A stretch of DNA of 64,000 bases from Chitinophagales bacterium. Its GTDB lineage: Bacteria > Bacteroidota > Bacteroidia > Chitinophagales > LD1. Below, piece after piece: positions 1 to 9,291 of the stretch. The notes under the pieces were generated by a model, which was not told the origin of the DNA, ran no database searches, and worked only from the letters and a program-made list of their open reading frames with translations. A program made the translations under genes and the position numbers. Each line of letters opens with the position of its first letter. The stretch's first letter is position 1. The DNA lies in NCBI GenBank assembly GCA_016787045.1, contig JAEUVA010000012.1:168182-232181 (forward strand). The letters are read 5' to 3'.

Positions 1-275
1 ATGTTCAGTACGCGCTCTACCTCGCCACCAAAATCTGCGTGGCCGGGGGTGTCAATAATGTTGATTTTAATGCCCTTATACTCAACCGATACGTTTTTGG
101 CCAATATGGTAATGCCTCTTTCGCGCTCTAAGTCGTTGTTATCCAATATCAATTCACCGGTTTGCTGGTTCTCGCGAAACAGGGAGCACTGGTGCAAAAT
201 TTTATCTACTAAAGTGGTTTTACCGTGGTCAACGTGGGCAATAATGGCAATGTTGCGAAGGTTTTGATTACGCAT
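1..275 (-). CDS. typA: GTPase TypA/BipA, N-terminal part (truncated by window start)
   Basis: Leftward ORF starting at the ATG at 273-275 and running off the window at base 1, so only about 91 residues are seen. The translation begins [20 protein letters not shown], a translational-GTPase P-loop (AHVDHGKT). It continues with the switch I region [11 protein letters not shown] and the G3 motif [16 protein letters not shown]. The ERERGITI plus [13 protein letters not shown] combination fits TypA/BipA, a ribosome-associated GTPase needed under stress and in ribosome assembly, better than EF-G or LepA. The gene is divergent from tsaB, with 136 bp between the two starts. The C-terminal domains are outside the window, so completeness cannot be judged. 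Confidence 0.9.
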   Translation of the reverse strand, partial: MRNQNLRNIAIIAHVDHGKTTLVDKILHQCSLFRENQQTGELILDNNDLERERGITILAKNVSVEYKGIKINIIDTPGHADFGGEVERVLN

Positions 276-378
276 AAAAAGTGGGGGATGGTTAAAAGTG
301 GCGTTGGAAAAGAAAATACAGTTAATAATGAAAAACGGGCGCGAATATAAGAGGATACATGAAAGCATACCTTATGTT

Positions 379-407
379 TTTGAAAACAAAGGGAAGCATT
401 AGGTTTG
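379..407 (+). promoter_or_regulatory. candidate Bacteroidota promoter for tsaB
   Basis: TTG at 379-381, an 18-nt spacer, then TAGGTTTG at 400-407. This matches the Bacteroidota sigma-factor pattern TTG-N19-TAnnTTTG. The -7 box ends 4 nt before the tsaB ATG, so the transcript would be leaderless or nearly so. Inferred from sequence only. Confidence 0.4.
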
Positions 408-411
408 CACA

Positions 412-1074
412 ATGGCTTTGCTCTTGTGTATAGACACCTCTTCTCCCGTATGCTCGGTTGCTTTGGCAAACGGCACTCGCTTGGTATCGCTACACGAAAC
501 TACCGAACACAATGCCCATGCCCGGTTATTAACTACGCTTATCCAAGCATGTGTAGCAGATGCGGGAATAGCTCTGAACGAGATAGATGCCATAGCCGTG
601 AATACCGGCCCCGGCTCATTTACCGGTTTGCGCATTGGGGTTTCTACCGCTAAAGGCATTGCCTATGCACTCAAAAAACCGGTTATAGCGATTTCTTCCC
701 TACAGGCATTGGCCTACGGAATTTCCAGCCAAAACAATGCACCGTTTTATTTACCACTTGTTGATGCCCGCCATGGTAAAGTTTATGCGGCTCTATATGA
801 TGCCGAAATGATGGCCATTTCCTCTCCCACATTATTACATGTAGATATGCTTGAAAAAAATAATTTTTTAAATAGAGCAGGAACGCTGGCCGGTGGCACT
901 GGCAGTAATAGCGCCCAACACATATTGAATGAAAAAAACATAGAAGTAATTCCTTCGCTTTTAGCTACTGCACAGCAACTTATAGAGCCGGCAGAGCGCT
1001 TATGGCATAGCTCCACTTTTGCAGATCTTGCATTTTTTGAGCCCGAGTACGTTCAGGAATTTGGCAATAAGTAG
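412..1074 (+). CDS. tsaB: tRNA threonylcarbamoyladenosine biosynthesis protein TsaB
   Basis: 220 residues. The N-terminus LLLCIDTSSPVCSVAL and the block NTGPGSFTGLRIGVSTAKG are the hallmarks of TsaB (YeaZ), the ASKHA-fold partner that scaffolds TsaD and TsaE when t6A is made at position 37 of ANN-decoding tRNAs in the cytoplasm. The length is usual for the family (about 220-235). The start at 412 is chosen because the ASKHA beta-strand begins two residues later and no upstream in-frame extension is plausible. It is the first gene of a rightward run and probably has its own promoter at 379-407. Confidence 0.93.
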   Translation: MALLLCIDTSSPVCSVALANGTRLVSLHETTEHNAHARLLTTLIQACVADAGIALNEIDAIAVNTGPGSFTGLRIGVSTAKGIAYALKKPVIAISSLQALAYGISSQNNAPFYLPLVDARHGKVYAALYDAEMMAISSPTLLHVDMLEKNNFLNRAGTLAGGTGSNSAQHILNEKNIEVIPSLLATAQQLIEPAERLWHSSTFADLAFFEPEYVQEFGNK

Positions 1075-1176
1075 GTTGGTATGCTAATTGTTTTGAATGT
1101 TATTAAAATACGATTAACGGCAATAAAATAAGCGTACAAATTAATATATTTACATCCAACTAAAACCAAAACAATT

Positions 1177-1524
1177 ATGGCAACAAAACCAACAAAACCA
1201 CTCGTAATTACGAAAGAAAGTGGTGCAAAACTGACCGTTGACTATGGCGTACTGAAAAGAGCGCACCTTACACTTCGTGCCCTTTTTCATCCGTTGCGCA
1301 AGCAAATGGTAGAAATTATGGAGCAAAAGCGTAAAGTAAACGTTACCGAAATTTACCACAAAATGAAACTGGAGCAGTCTGTTGCTTCTCAGCACTTGGC
1401 CATTCTTCGCAGAGCCGGTATTGTAAAAACTACCCGCGATGGCAAGTTTATTTGGTACTCTACCAACAAAAAGCGTATTGAAGAAATCAACAACCTGATT
1501 CAGGATTTGGCTCAGGAATCGTAG
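1177..1524 (+). CDS. ArsR-type winged-helix transcriptional regulator
   Basis: 115 residues with a single winged helix-turn-helix domain at about residues 30-105. The segment LRALFHPLRKQMVEIMEQ leads into a recognition helix SVASQHLAILRRAGIV and the wing TTRDGKFIWYSTN, the typical ArsR/SmtB layout. The protein contains no cysteine, so the classical ELCVCDL metal site is absent and the ligand is unknown. A possible -7-like box, TATATTTAC, lies at 1145-1153. A rho-independent terminator follows at 1543-1580, so it is probably monocistronic. A second, divergent ArsR-type gene lies 73 bp downstream. Function beyond DNA binding is not known. Confidence 0.8.
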   Translation: MATKPTKPLVITKESGAKLTVDYGVLKRAHLTLRALFHPLRKQMVEIMEQKRKVNVTEIYHKMKLEQSVASQHLAILRRAGIVKTTRDGKFIWYSTNKKRIEEINNLIQDLAQES

Positions 1525-1542
1525 ATCATTCAAACTTGATAT

Positions 1543-1580
1543 AAAAAATCCCGGTTGGCCTGTTCAATCGGGATTTTTTT
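1543..1580 (+). terminator. rho-independent terminator after the first ArsR-type gene
   Basis: AAAAAATCCCG at 1543-1553 pairs with CGGGATTTTTTT at 1569-1580 across a 15-nt loop. It starts 18 bp after the stop codon at 1524 and ends in a run of T. The second ArsR gene starts 17 bp later and so should need its own promoter or read-through. Confidence 0.8.
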
Positions 1581-1597
1581 ATGGGTAAAATTGCACA

Positions 1598-1891
1598 ATG
1601 GCCGAGGTAATACATCACCAACTTAAACAAGCATTAGCTACCATACATGCCATAGCGCATCCGGTGAGAGTAAAGATATTGGAGCATGTCCTTAAAAAAC
1701 AACCCCTGCTTGCTCGGGATATTTACAATACACTCCAGCTTTCGCCAGCCATTGCTTCACAGCAGCTGCGCATACTAAAAGATGCCGGCCTGCTTCGCTC
1801 TAAGCGCAGAGCCAAAGAAGTATGGTATGAGCCGAATATACCCAAACTAAAAAGGGTGTTACTTGCTGCCTACACTTATTGTGCAGATTGA
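1598..1891 (+). CDS. ArsR-type winged-helix transcriptional regulator (second copy)
   Basis: 97 residues and almost entirely one winged HTH: LATIHAIAHPVRVKILEHVL, the recognition helix SPAIASQQLRILKDAGLL and the wing SKRRAKEVWYEPN. It shares the AxASQxLxILxxAGxx core with its upstream neighbour, which suggests an old tandem duplication. The only cysteine is third from the C-terminus, so a classical arsenic or metal sensor site is not evident. It lies 35 bp upstream of the rhodanese-fold gene. ArsR-type repressors often sit beside rhodanese or persulfide genes, so a sulfur-linked signal is possible but is only an inference from context. Confidence 0.78.
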   Translation: MAEVIHHQLKQALATIHAIAHPVRVKILEHVLKKQPLLARDIYNTLQLSPAIASQQLRILKDAGLLRSKRRAKEVWYEPNIPKLKRVLLAAYTYCAD

Positions 1892-1926
1892 ATGGCTTTA
1901 AGAATTATTTTCGCCCCGTTTTAATT

Positions 1927-2580
1927 ATGCAAGCATTATCAATAACCGCATTCAGAGATTTGGCTCAAACCGATGCCATTGTATTAGATACCAGAGCAAC
2001 AGAGCAGGTGCTTTCGGGGACTATAAAGGGTGCTGTGGTAGTTCCCTTTTCCGAAAATTTTATTGCTGACCTTCAAAGTGCAGTTTCTCCTCAAACGCTA
2101 ATCGTTATTGCTGATGAGTCAAACAGAACAGCGGTGCTAAAGCAGCTGAAAAACTCAGGCACTTTTGAGGTGTCCGGTTATTTAGATGCTACATTTCAAG
2201 ATTGGCAAAATGGCGGATTTGAAACTGACTTCATTATTGCTATTGAACCGGATGAGTTTGCCATGGATTATCAATATGATGAATTTGTATTAGCTGATTT
2301 GCGAACTAAAGAGGAATATGATCAGGAACACATAGAAGATGCTGTTAACATATCTTTGGCTGATTTGGAAACACTTCTTGCCGAGTTAGACGAAGAAGAA
2401 ACTTACTATTTATACGCTGACACAGCAGACGCTGCGCTTACGGCCGGCTCGCTTTTTAAACAAGCGGAGTTTGAGCGAGTAAGAGTAGTACTGGCCTCGT
2501 TTGAGGACATCAAAAAACAAAACATCCCGCTCTTTACGCAAAAGAAAAAAGACAACAAATCGGGGTTTAGCACAAATTGA
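1927..2580 (+). CDS. tandem rhodanese-fold protein lacking the catalytic cysteine
   Basis: 217 residues from the ATG at 1927. An in-frame start at 1879 would overlap the upstream gene and adds no conserved sequence. Two rhodanese-like halves are visible. Residues about 5-105 carry AIVLDTRATEQVLSGTIKGA and residues about 115-200 carry FVLADLRTKEEYDQEHIEDA, both matching the rhodanese DxR..EF..GHI.GA block. The active-site loop, normally CRxGxR, reads IADESNR in the first half and YADTADAA in the second, so neither half has the sulfur-accepting cysteine. The protein is expected to be catalytically inactive, perhaps a binding or regulatory module. It is 12 bp from glpD and probably co-transcribed with it. 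Confidence 0.7.
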   Translation: MQALSITAFRDLAQTDAIVLDTRATEQVLSGTIKGAVVVPFSENFIADLQSAVSPQTLIVIADESNRTAVLKQLKNSGTFEVSGYLDATFQDWQNGGFETDFIIAIEPDEFAMDYQYDEFVLADLRTKEEYDQEHIEDAVNISLADLETLLAELDEEETYYLYADTADAALTAGSLFKQAEFERVRVVLASFEDIKKQNIPLFTQKKKDNKSGFSTN

Positions 2581-2592
2581 TACAAAAGGTAA

Positions 2593-4227
2593 ATGTTGTT
2601 TTCCAACCTAAACAGAAAATCATTTTTTGAGCAGCTTGGCTCGCAGCAGTTTGATTTGCTGGTGATTGGTGGCGGCATAACCGGTTGCGGTATTGCCTTA
2701 GATGCTGCACTAAAAGGCATGAAAGTAGCCCTTGTAGAAAAAAATGATTTTGCTTTTGGCACCAGTTCGCGCTCTACCAAACTGATCCATGGTGGCTTGC
2801 GCTACCTTAAACAACTAGAGTTAAAATTAGTGCGCGATGTAGGCACAGAACGGGCAGTAGTACATCGCAACGCGCGCCATCTTGTGATTCCCGAAAAAAT
2901 GCTTCTCCCTATTGTGCAAGCAGGCACGTTGGGTGAGCTATCTACCTCTGCTGCCTTACTGGTTTATGATTTACTCGCAGGCGTAAAACGCAGCGAGTGG
3001 CGTACTATGCTTAATAAGCATGAAACGCTAAAAGCCGAGCCACTACTGGCCGGTGAAAAACTACTGGGTGGTGGCATGTACTTTGAATACCGCACTGACG
3101 ACTCACGACTTACCATTGAAATTGCTAAAAAAGCTGCAGAGCAGGGCGCTTTGCTGCTCAACTATATACAAGCAGAAGATTTTATATACGAAAATGGTAA
3201 AGTGTGTGGAGCAAAAGTTAAAGACCAGCACACCGCACAACAGTGCCAAATACGGGCCAGTACCGTGGTAAATGCCTGTGGCCCGTGGGTAGATTTGTTG
3301 CGCAAAAAAGATAATTCGCTCAAAGGCAAGCGGCTGCAGTTAACCAAAGGAGTACATATTGTGTTTGCACATAGTAAGTTACCAATACAGCAAGCCGTTT
3401 ACTTTGATGTAAGCGATGGCCGAATGATTTTTGCCATACCACGTGGCGGAGTTACTTACGTGGGCACTACTGATACGGTTTACAACCAAGAAATTGACCA
3501 TCCGGTATGCACAAAAGACGATGTGGAATACTTACTATCCGCTACCAACAAAATGTTTCCCTCGGTTAAACTAAATGCAAACGATATTGAGTCAAGTTGG
3601 GCGGGCTTGCGTCCGTTGATTCATGAAGATGGTAAATCGCCTTCTGAGCTTTCGCGCAAAGATGAGGTTATTGTGTCTGAAAATGGGTTGATTTCAATAG
3701 CCGGTGGCAAGCTGACCGGCTATCGTCTTATGGCGCAAAAAACGGTAGCCATAGTACAACAACAATTAGGAAAAAACTTTGATAACACTTCTACCAAAGG
3801 AGTGCAGCTTTCGGGTGGTCAGTTTAATAGCGAAGAGCACTTTCAGCACGAAAAAGTGAAAATGGCAGACCGTGCAAAATCGTTGGGCATCAGCCAGCAT
3901 GTTGCCGAAGAATGGTTTTACCGATATGGCAGCAATATGCCGGTGTTACTGCAAAATGCAGAGCAATTATTGGGTAACCACTCCGCCTCAGACACCATCC
4001 ATTTAGCAGAGTGGCAGTATGCCGTAGAACACGAAATGGTACTGCACCCGGCCGACTTTTTGGTGCGGAGAAGCGGAAAACTGTTTTTTCAACATCAGCC
4101 GTCTCAAATACTCATTTCTGCTTTGGTAGATTTTCTTGCACAAAAACTAAACTTAAACGAGCAGCAAAGCAGTATGATGCTCAACCAAACCTTAGCAGTG
4201 TATCAAGATGCTGTCTCCTTTAACTGA
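2593..4227 (+). CDS. glpD: aerobic glycerol-3-phosphate dehydrogenase, FAD-dependent
   Basis: 544 residues. An FAD Rossmann motif, LLVIGGGITGCGIALDAALK (about residues 19-38), is followed by the GlpD signature FGTSSRSTKLIHGGLRYL. The DAO-type catalytic domain extends to about residue 370 with GLRPLI and SIAGGKLTGYR, and a C-terminal helical DAO_C domain follows to the end. It oxidises sn-glycerol-3-phosphate to dihydroxyacetone phosphate at the inner face of the membrane and passes electrons to quinone. The length matches the family (500-560). The neighbours are a rhodanese-fold gene and an SRPBCC gene; no glpF or glpK is in the window. Confidence 0.95.
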   Translation: MLFSNLNRKSFFEQLGSQQFDLLVIGGGITGCGIALDAALKGMKVALVEKNDFAFGTSSRSTKLIHGGLRYLKQLELKLVRDVGTERAVVHRNARHLVIPEKMLLPIVQAGTLGELSTSAALLVYDLLAGVKRSEWRTMLNKHETLKAEPLLAGEKLLGGGMYFEYRTDDSRLTIEIAKKAAEQGALLLNYIQAEDFIYENGKVCGAKVKDQHTAQQCQIRASTVVNACGPWVDLLRKKDNSLKGKRLQLTKGVHIVFAHSKLPIQQAVYFDVSDGRMIFAIPRGGVTYVGTTDTVYNQEIDHPVCTKDDVEYLLSATNKMFPSVKLNANDIESSWAGLRPLIHEDGKSPSELSRKDEVIVSENGLISIAGGKLTGYRLMAQKTVAIVQQQLGKNFDNTSTKGVQLSGGQFNSEEHFQHEKVKMADRAKSLGISQHVAEEWFYRYGSNMPVLLQNAEQLLGNHSASDTIHLAEWQYAVEHEMVLHPADFLVRRSGKLFFQHQPSQILISALVDFLAQKLNLNEQQSSMMLNQTLAVYQDAVSFN

Positions 4228-4241
4228 TTCAACTATTTATT

Positions 4242-5234
4242 ATGAAATATCTGAAAATTGCCGCAATACTTTTCGTGTTAGTTACAGCCATTTTTTTACT
4301 GGCTCCTATTTTTATGCCTGCCAACTTTAAAGTGGAGAAAGAGTTAGTAATAGCCGCCAGCCCTGAGGTTGTTTTTGACCAAATCAATAGCTTTAAAAAG
4401 TGGGAAAACTGGAGCCCTTGGCTGCAACGCGATAGCACTATCACAAACGCTTATTCTGGCACAGAAAGTGGAGCTGGCAGCAAAATGACCTGGAAAAGCA
4501 ACAAGAGCGGTGAAGGTGGAATGGAAATTATAGCTAGTGAAAGACCTGCATCTATAATCACAAAAGTAAACATTGGCGGATATAGCGAGTTCAACGGTAC
4601 GTTTACCCTCACAGCCGTAGATTCCGGTACAAAAGTGGTGTGGGTCAACTCCGGAAACTCCGGCTACTTAGGGCGTTGGTTTCATTTGCTGGCCGATAAA
4701 GCCATTGGAGATGACCTGCAACAAGGGCTAATCAATTTAAGCAATTATATAAAGACTATACCCATGAACCTGCCCTACCGTTTAAGCGAGCTGGAAATGT
4801 CTGAAACAAATGAATTTAATATCTATTATGTTACCGATTCATGCCCGCTAAATCAATTGGTAGAAAAACAAGCCCATTGCTATAAAGAGCTGAATGACTT
4901 TATGCTCAAAAACAAAATCGAATCTTTAGGTGCCCCTATAATGTTTTACCGCACCTGGTCACCACAAAAAGTAGTTTTTGAGGCAGCTGTGCCCGTACAA
5001 AATTTAAAAGTGGCAGTCATTGGGAATATAAAATCACGAGTGGAAAAAGCCACGCAAGCAGTCAGCGTATCGTACTTTGGCGAATATGGTTACATCCCGT
5101 ACGCCTACAACGCGGTGATTGATTCTATTGCAGCGTATGGCTACTCCTTTACCGGACCTATATTTGAAGTGTATGTGAGCAACCCCACAGCCGATGCAGA
5201 GAAAGAGACCAAGTTGTTTTTTCCGGTAAAGTAG
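4242..5234 (+). CDS. SRPBCC-fold protein with a GyrI-like C-terminal domain
   Basis: 330 residues. An N-terminal hydrophobic segment, IAAILFVLVTAIFLLAPIFM, anchors the protein or acts as an uncleaved signal. Residues about 30-165 form an SRPBCC/polyketide-cyclase-like ligand-binding domain (FKVEKELVIAASPEVVFDQI, WENWSPW, GSGAGSKMTWKS). Residues about 180-330 resemble the GyrI/SOUL-like small-molecule-binding fold (ending YSFTGPIFEVYV followed by DAEKETKLFFPV). This combination recurs in Bacteroidota, but no substrate is established. It follows glpD by 14 bp and is probably the last gene of that operon. The metH promoter begins 6 bp after its stop. Confidence 0.7.
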   Translation: MKYLKIAAILFVLVTAIFLLAPIFMPANFKVEKELVIAASPEVVFDQINSFKKWENWSPWLQRDSTITNAYSGTESGAGSKMTWKSNKSGEGGMEIIASERPASIITKVNIGGYSEFNGTFTLTAVDSGTKVVWVNSGNSGYLGRWFHLLADKAIGDDLQQGLINLSNYIKTIPMNLPYRLSELEMSETNEFNIYYVTDSCPLNQLVEKQAHCYKELNDFMLKNKIESLGAPIMFYRTWSPQKVVFEAAVPVQNLKVAVIGNIKSRVEKATQAVSVSYFGEYGYIPYAYNAVIDSIAAYGYSFTGPIFEVYVSNPTADAEKETKLFFPVK

Positions 5235-5240
5235 ATACAG

Positions 5241-5270
5241 TTGTAAATACAACTATCACCACTATATTTG
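5241..5270 (+). promoter_or_regulatory. Bacteroidota promoter for the metH transcript
   Basis: TTG at 5241-5243, a 19-nt spacer, then TATATTTG at 5263-5270. This is an exact TTG-N19-TAnnTTTG match. It lies 20 nt before the S-box aptamer, the spacing expected if transcription starts just ahead of the riboswitch. Confidence 0.7.
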
Positions 5271-5290
5271 CGCTGCTCTTTGAAGAACTG

Positions 5291-5380
5291 CTTATCAAGA
5301 AAGACCGAGGGACAGGCCCGCTGACGTCTTGACAACCATCCGCTAAAAGCGAGAAAAGGTGCCAACTCCTGAAAGATAAG
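5291..5380 (+). promoter_or_regulatory. SAM-I (S-box) riboswitch controlling metH
   Basis: The P1 helix is CTTATC (5291-5296) paired perfectly with GATAAG (5375-5380). Between them are the S-box landmarks in order: CCGAGGGA, then GGCCC, then the GACAACC joint, a small P4-type hairpin around CCGCTAAAAGCG, and AAGGTGCCAACTCCTG. These are the conserved SAM-binding core elements of the class I aptamer. Downstream, CTTTCTTGTAAG at 5405-5416 is complementary, with one bulged base, to the 5' side of the aptamer at 5291-5303. This suggests a switch between P1 and an alternative helix ending 49 nt before the metH start. SAM is the indirect product of the pathway, so feedback control is the expected logic. 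Confidence 0.9.
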
Positions 5381-5465
5381 AACGCCCATTCTTCTTTCCG
5401 CCCACTTTCTTGTAAGTACAATTCAATAGCAAAACATATTGTTTAATTTCTCACTGTTTAATGCT

Positions 5466-8400
5466 ATGGCTGAACTTAAAAAACAACTTACCGAACTTTG
5501 TAACGAACGCATACTTGTGTTGGATGGTGCTATGGGCACTATGATTCAGCGCTATACGCTCACTGAAAATGATTTTCGCGGCAGTGACTTTAAAGACCAT
5601 TCACATGACCTAAAGGGCAATAACGATTTGTTGAATATCACCAGGCCCGATATTATTGAGCAAATTCACTTAGAATACTTACTAGCCGGTGCTGATATTA
5701 TTGAAACCAATACCTTTAGTGGCACATGGATAGCCCAAGCCGATTACAAATTAGAAAATGAGGCCTACAGAATAAATTACGAAGGAGCGCGATTAGCTAA
5801 AAAAGCAATTCATGCTTTTCATCAAAATACAGCAACCAAAACTCCAAAATTTGTAGCCGGTGCCCTTGGCCCAACCAACCGAACCGCCTCCATTTCACCT
5901 GATGTAAATAATCCAGGGTTTCGCGCCATTTCGTTTGATGAGTTGGTCAATGCCTACACCGAACAAACCCGAGGGTTAATAGATGGCGGAGCAGACATAT
6001 TATTGGTAGAAACTATATTTGATACACTCAACGCCAAAGCGGCTCTTTTCGCCATTGATTTAGTTCAAAGAGAAAAAGGAACTGATCTGCCTATCATGAT
6101 TTCGGGCACCATTACCGATGCCAGCGGCAGAACGCTGAGCGGACAAACACCCGAAGCGTTTTACACTTCGGTGGCACACGTAAAGCCGTTTAGTGTTGGC
6201 CTAAACTGTGCGCTGGGCGCAAAAGATATGCGCCCGCACATGGAAGCCATTTCTAAAACTGCCATTTGTTTTACCAGTGCGTACCCCAATGCCGGTCTGC
6301 CAAATGCATTTGGCGGCTATGACGAAACACCGGAAATGATGGGCGAAGCGCTGGCCGATTTTGTAAAGAGCGGTTTTGTAAACATCATAGGCGGGTGCTG
6401 CGGCACTACGCCCGAACACATCAAAGTATTTGCAGATGTAGCTAAGAAATTTCCTCCACGAAAAATACCTCAGCCATTTCACTTTACCCGGCTTAGTGGT
6501 TTAGAACCGGTAGAAATTCGCCCGGATTCAAATTTTGTAAACGTAGGTGAGCGAACCAACGTAACCGGCTCTAAAGCATTTTTAAAACTGATAAAAGAGG
6601 AGCGCTTTGAGGAAGCTCTATCCGTAGCCCGCGAGCAGGTAGAGGGTGGCGCGCAGGTGATAGATGTAAACATGGACGAAGGAATGATTGATGGCAAAGA
6701 AGCGATGATGAAGTTTCTTCACCTTATAGCCAGCGAACCGGATATTGCGAGGGTGCCGGTGATGATTGATTCCAGTAAGTGGGAAATAATTGAGGCGGGG
6801 TTGAAGTGCATACAAGGAAAAGGAATTGTGAACTCTATTTCGTTGAAAGGTGGTGAAGAAGAATTTATTCGTCAAGCTAACTTAGTAAAAGAGTACGGTG
6901 CTGCGGTTATAGTAATGGCTTTTGATGAAGTAGGGCAAGCAGATAGCTACGAACGAAGAATTGAAATATGTGAGCGCGCCTATAAAATCCTGACACAACA
7001 AGTTGGCTTTCCTCCCGAAGATATAATTTTTGACCCTAATATATTTCCGGTAGGTACAGGCATGGAAGAGCACCGCAAAAATGCGATTGACTTTTTCCGC
7101 GCTACTAAATGGATTAAAGAAAACCTGCCTCATGCACACGTGAGTGGTGGAGTAAGTAATGTGTCGTTCTCGTTTAGAGGAAACAATACTGTGCGCGAAG
7201 CCATGCACTCTGCTTTTTTATATCACGGCATACAACACGGCATGGACATGGGCATTGTGAACCCCAGCATGTTAGAAGTGTATGACGATATACCCAAAGA
7301 TTTGCTGGAACACATAGAAGATGTGCTGCTCGACCGCAGAGACGATGCTACCGAGCGGCTGCTTAATTTTGCAGAAACCGTGAAGCAAAAAGGGAAAAAA
7401 GAAAGTGGAGATGAACTACTTTGGAGAAACGGAACCATAGAAGAACGCCTCTCGCATTCTTTAGTGAAAGGGATAACAGATTTTATAGAACAAGACACCT
7501 TAGAGGCATTAGAAAAATACAAGCGCCCACTCTATGTAATTGAAGGGCCACTGATGGCGGGTATGAATGTAGTGGGCGATTTGTTTGGCAGCGGAAAAAT
7601 GTTTTTACCTCAGGTGGTAAAGAGTGCGCGGGTAATGAAAAAATCGGTAGCCGTTCTGCAACCCTACCTGGAAAAAGAAAAAGCTGAAAACAAAGATGCC
7701 AAGCAAAATGGCCGAGTGTTGTTAGCCACTGTAAAAGGCGATGTGCACGATATTGGCAAAAATATTGTTGGTGTGGTGTTGGCCTGCAACAATTATGTGA
7801 TTGAAGACATGGGAGTGATGGTACCAGCCGATAAAATTTTGCAACGGGCTAAAGAAATTAATGCAGACATCATTGGTTTAAGTGGATTGATTACCCCATC
7901 GCTGGATGAGATGGTACACGTAGCTGCTGAAATGGAACGGCTCGGATTTAATAAACCGTTGCTTATAGGTGGGGCTACTACTTCTAAGTTACACACCGCA
8001 GTAAAAATTGCTCCGGCATATTCGGGTGATGTGATACATGTGTTAGATGCTAGTAAAAGCGTAACCGTGGCCAGTTCACTGTTGAGCGATGATCAAAAAG
8101 AAAAGTTTTCGGCTGATGTGAAAGCTGAGTATGTAGAAATGCGTGAGGTGCACGCCAATCGCAAAAGCGATGTGGAGTATGTAACTTTAGAGGAAGCGAG
8201 AGCAAACAAGCTGCAAATAGATTGGAGCAAAGAGAAAATTGTAAAACCTAATTTTATAGGAATAAAATCATTTGATGATTACTCATTGGAAGAATTGGCA
8301 CAATACATTGACTGGTCACCTTTCTTTTCTACCTGGGAAATGAGCGGAACATATCCGAGAATATTTGAAAGCAACAAATATGGTACCGAGGCCAAAAAAC

Positions 8401-9125
8401 TTTTTGAGGATGCACAAGCATTGCTCAAAAAAATAATTGTTGAAAAATGGATAACTGCCAAAGGCGTAATCGGAATTTTTGAAGCCCAGTCAGAAGAGGA
8501 AAGCGTTCGCGTCAAGCATCCGGCAGCAGACATCCGCTTTCACTTTATGCGCCAACAAACCAAAAAGAACGGGCAACCCAACTACTGCCTCAGCGATTTT
8601 GTAGCACCGCAAGGCGATTACTTTGCCGGCTTTGCAGTAACCACCGGTTTGAACATAGAAAACAAGATTGCGGAGTTTGAAAAACAGCACGATGATTACA
8701 ACAGCATCATGCTCAAAGCGCTGGCCGATCGGCTAGCCGAAGCATTTGCCGAGCGATTGCACGAAAGAGTGCGCAAAGAGTTTTGGGGTTATGCCGCTGA
8801 TGAAAACCTGACCAACGAAGATTTAGTACAAGAAAAATACCAAGGCATTCGCCCGGCACCGGGTTACCCTGCCTGCCCCGACCACACCCTTAAGCCGCAG
8901 ATTTGGCAATTGCTGGATGTTGAAAAAAATACGGGGATAAAACTCACCGAGAGTTACGCCATGTATCCGGCTGCATCGGTCAGTGGGTTCTACTTTGCCT
9001 CGCCATACGCCAAGTATTTTGGCGTAGGAAAAATACAGCGCGACCAAGTGGCACAACTTGCCCAAGCAAAAGGGCTAACAACAGGTGAAATGGAAAAATG
9101 GTTACGCCCCAATTTAGGGTACTAA
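5466..9125 (+). CDS. metH: cobalamin-dependent methionine synthase (full length)
   Basis: 1219 residues from the ATG at 5466. An in-frame upstream start at 5439 adds nine unconserved residues. All four modules are present. The homocysteine-binding barrel covers about 1-330, with zinc ligands in GLNCALG (C248) and [10 protein letters not shown] (C311, C312). The pterin/methyl-THF barrel covers about 350-620 ([23 protein letters not shown]). The cobalamin cap and Rossmann domains cover about 650-890, with the base-off ligand motif [11 protein letters not shown] (H761). The SAM reactivation domain follows to the end ([25 protein letters not shown]). It methylates homocysteine to methionine. An S-box riboswitch precedes it; no cobalamin riboswitch was seen. 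Confidence 0.97.
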   Translation: MAELKKQLTELCNERILVLDGAMGTMIQRYTLTENDFRGSDFKDHSHDLKGNNDLLNITRPDIIEQIHLEYLLAGADIIETNTFSGTWIAQADYKLENEAYRINYEGARLAKKAIHAFHQNTATKTPKFVAGALGPTNRTASISPDVNNPGFRAISFDELVNAYTEQTRGLIDGGADILLVETIFDTLNAKAALFAIDLVQREKGTDLPIMISGTITDASGRTLSGQTPEAFYTSVAHVKPFSVGLNCALGAKDMRPHMEAISKTAICFTSAYPNAGLPNAFGGYDETPEMMGEALADFVKSGFVNIIGGCCGTTPEHIKVFADVAKKFPPRKIPQPFHFTRLSGLEPVEIRPDSNFVNVGERTNVTGSKAFLKLIKEERFEEALSVAREQVEGGAQVIDVNMDEGMIDGKEAMMKFLHLIASEPDIARVPVMIDSSKWEIIEAGLKCIQGKGIVNSISLKGGEEEFIRQANLVKEYGAAVIVMAFDEVGQADSYERRIEICERAYKILTQQVGFPPEDIIFDPNIFPVGTGMEEHRKNAIDFFRATKWIKENLPHAHVSGGVSNVSFSFRGNNTVREAMHSAFLYHGIQHGMDMGIVNPSMLEVYDDIPKDLLEHIEDVLLDRRDDATERLLNFAETVKQKGKKESGDELLWRNGTIEERLSHSLVKGITDFIEQDTLEALEKYKRPLYVIEGPLMAGMNVVGDLFGSGKMFLPQVVKSARVMKKSVAVLQPYLEKEKAENKDAKQNGRVLLATVKGDVHDIGKNIVGVVLACNNYVIEDMGVMVPADKILQRAKEINADIIGLSGLITPSLDEMVHVAAEMERLGFNKPLLIGGATTSKLHTAVKIAPAYSGDVIHVLDASKSVTVASSLLSDDQKEKFSADVKAEYVEMREVHANRKSDVEYVTLEEARANKLQIDWSKEKIVKPNFIGIKSFDDYSLEELAQYIDWSPFFSTWEMSGTYPRIFESNKYGTEAKKLFEDAQALLKKIIVEKWITAKGVIGIFEAQSEEESVRVKHPAADIRFHFMRQQTKKNGQPNYCLSDFVAPQGDYFAGFAVTTGLNIENKIAEFEKQHDDYNSIMLKALADRLAEAFAERLHERVRKEFWGYAADENLTNEDLVQEKYQGIRPAPGYPACPDHTLKPQIWQLLDVEKNTGIKLTESYAMYPAASVSGFYFASPYAKYFGVGKIQRDQVAQLAQAKGLTTGEMEKWLRPNLGY

Positions 9126-9291
9126 CCTTCCCCTCTATTCGTTCTATGCCTCACTTTGGCCAGTTTACTGATTTTGGAAGACTTACAGGCAACCGTCATT
9201 CGTAGTGTTAGTTTATATTTTCTTCAATCTCGTTTGAACCATAACTACCGCCTTCTATATTTACACCCATACAAATTCAAAAACAATCACT

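Noticed and set aside
5235..5465. Cobalamin riboswitch ahead of metH
   Set aside because: No B12-box sequence was seen; the conserved elements are those of the SAM-I aptamer.
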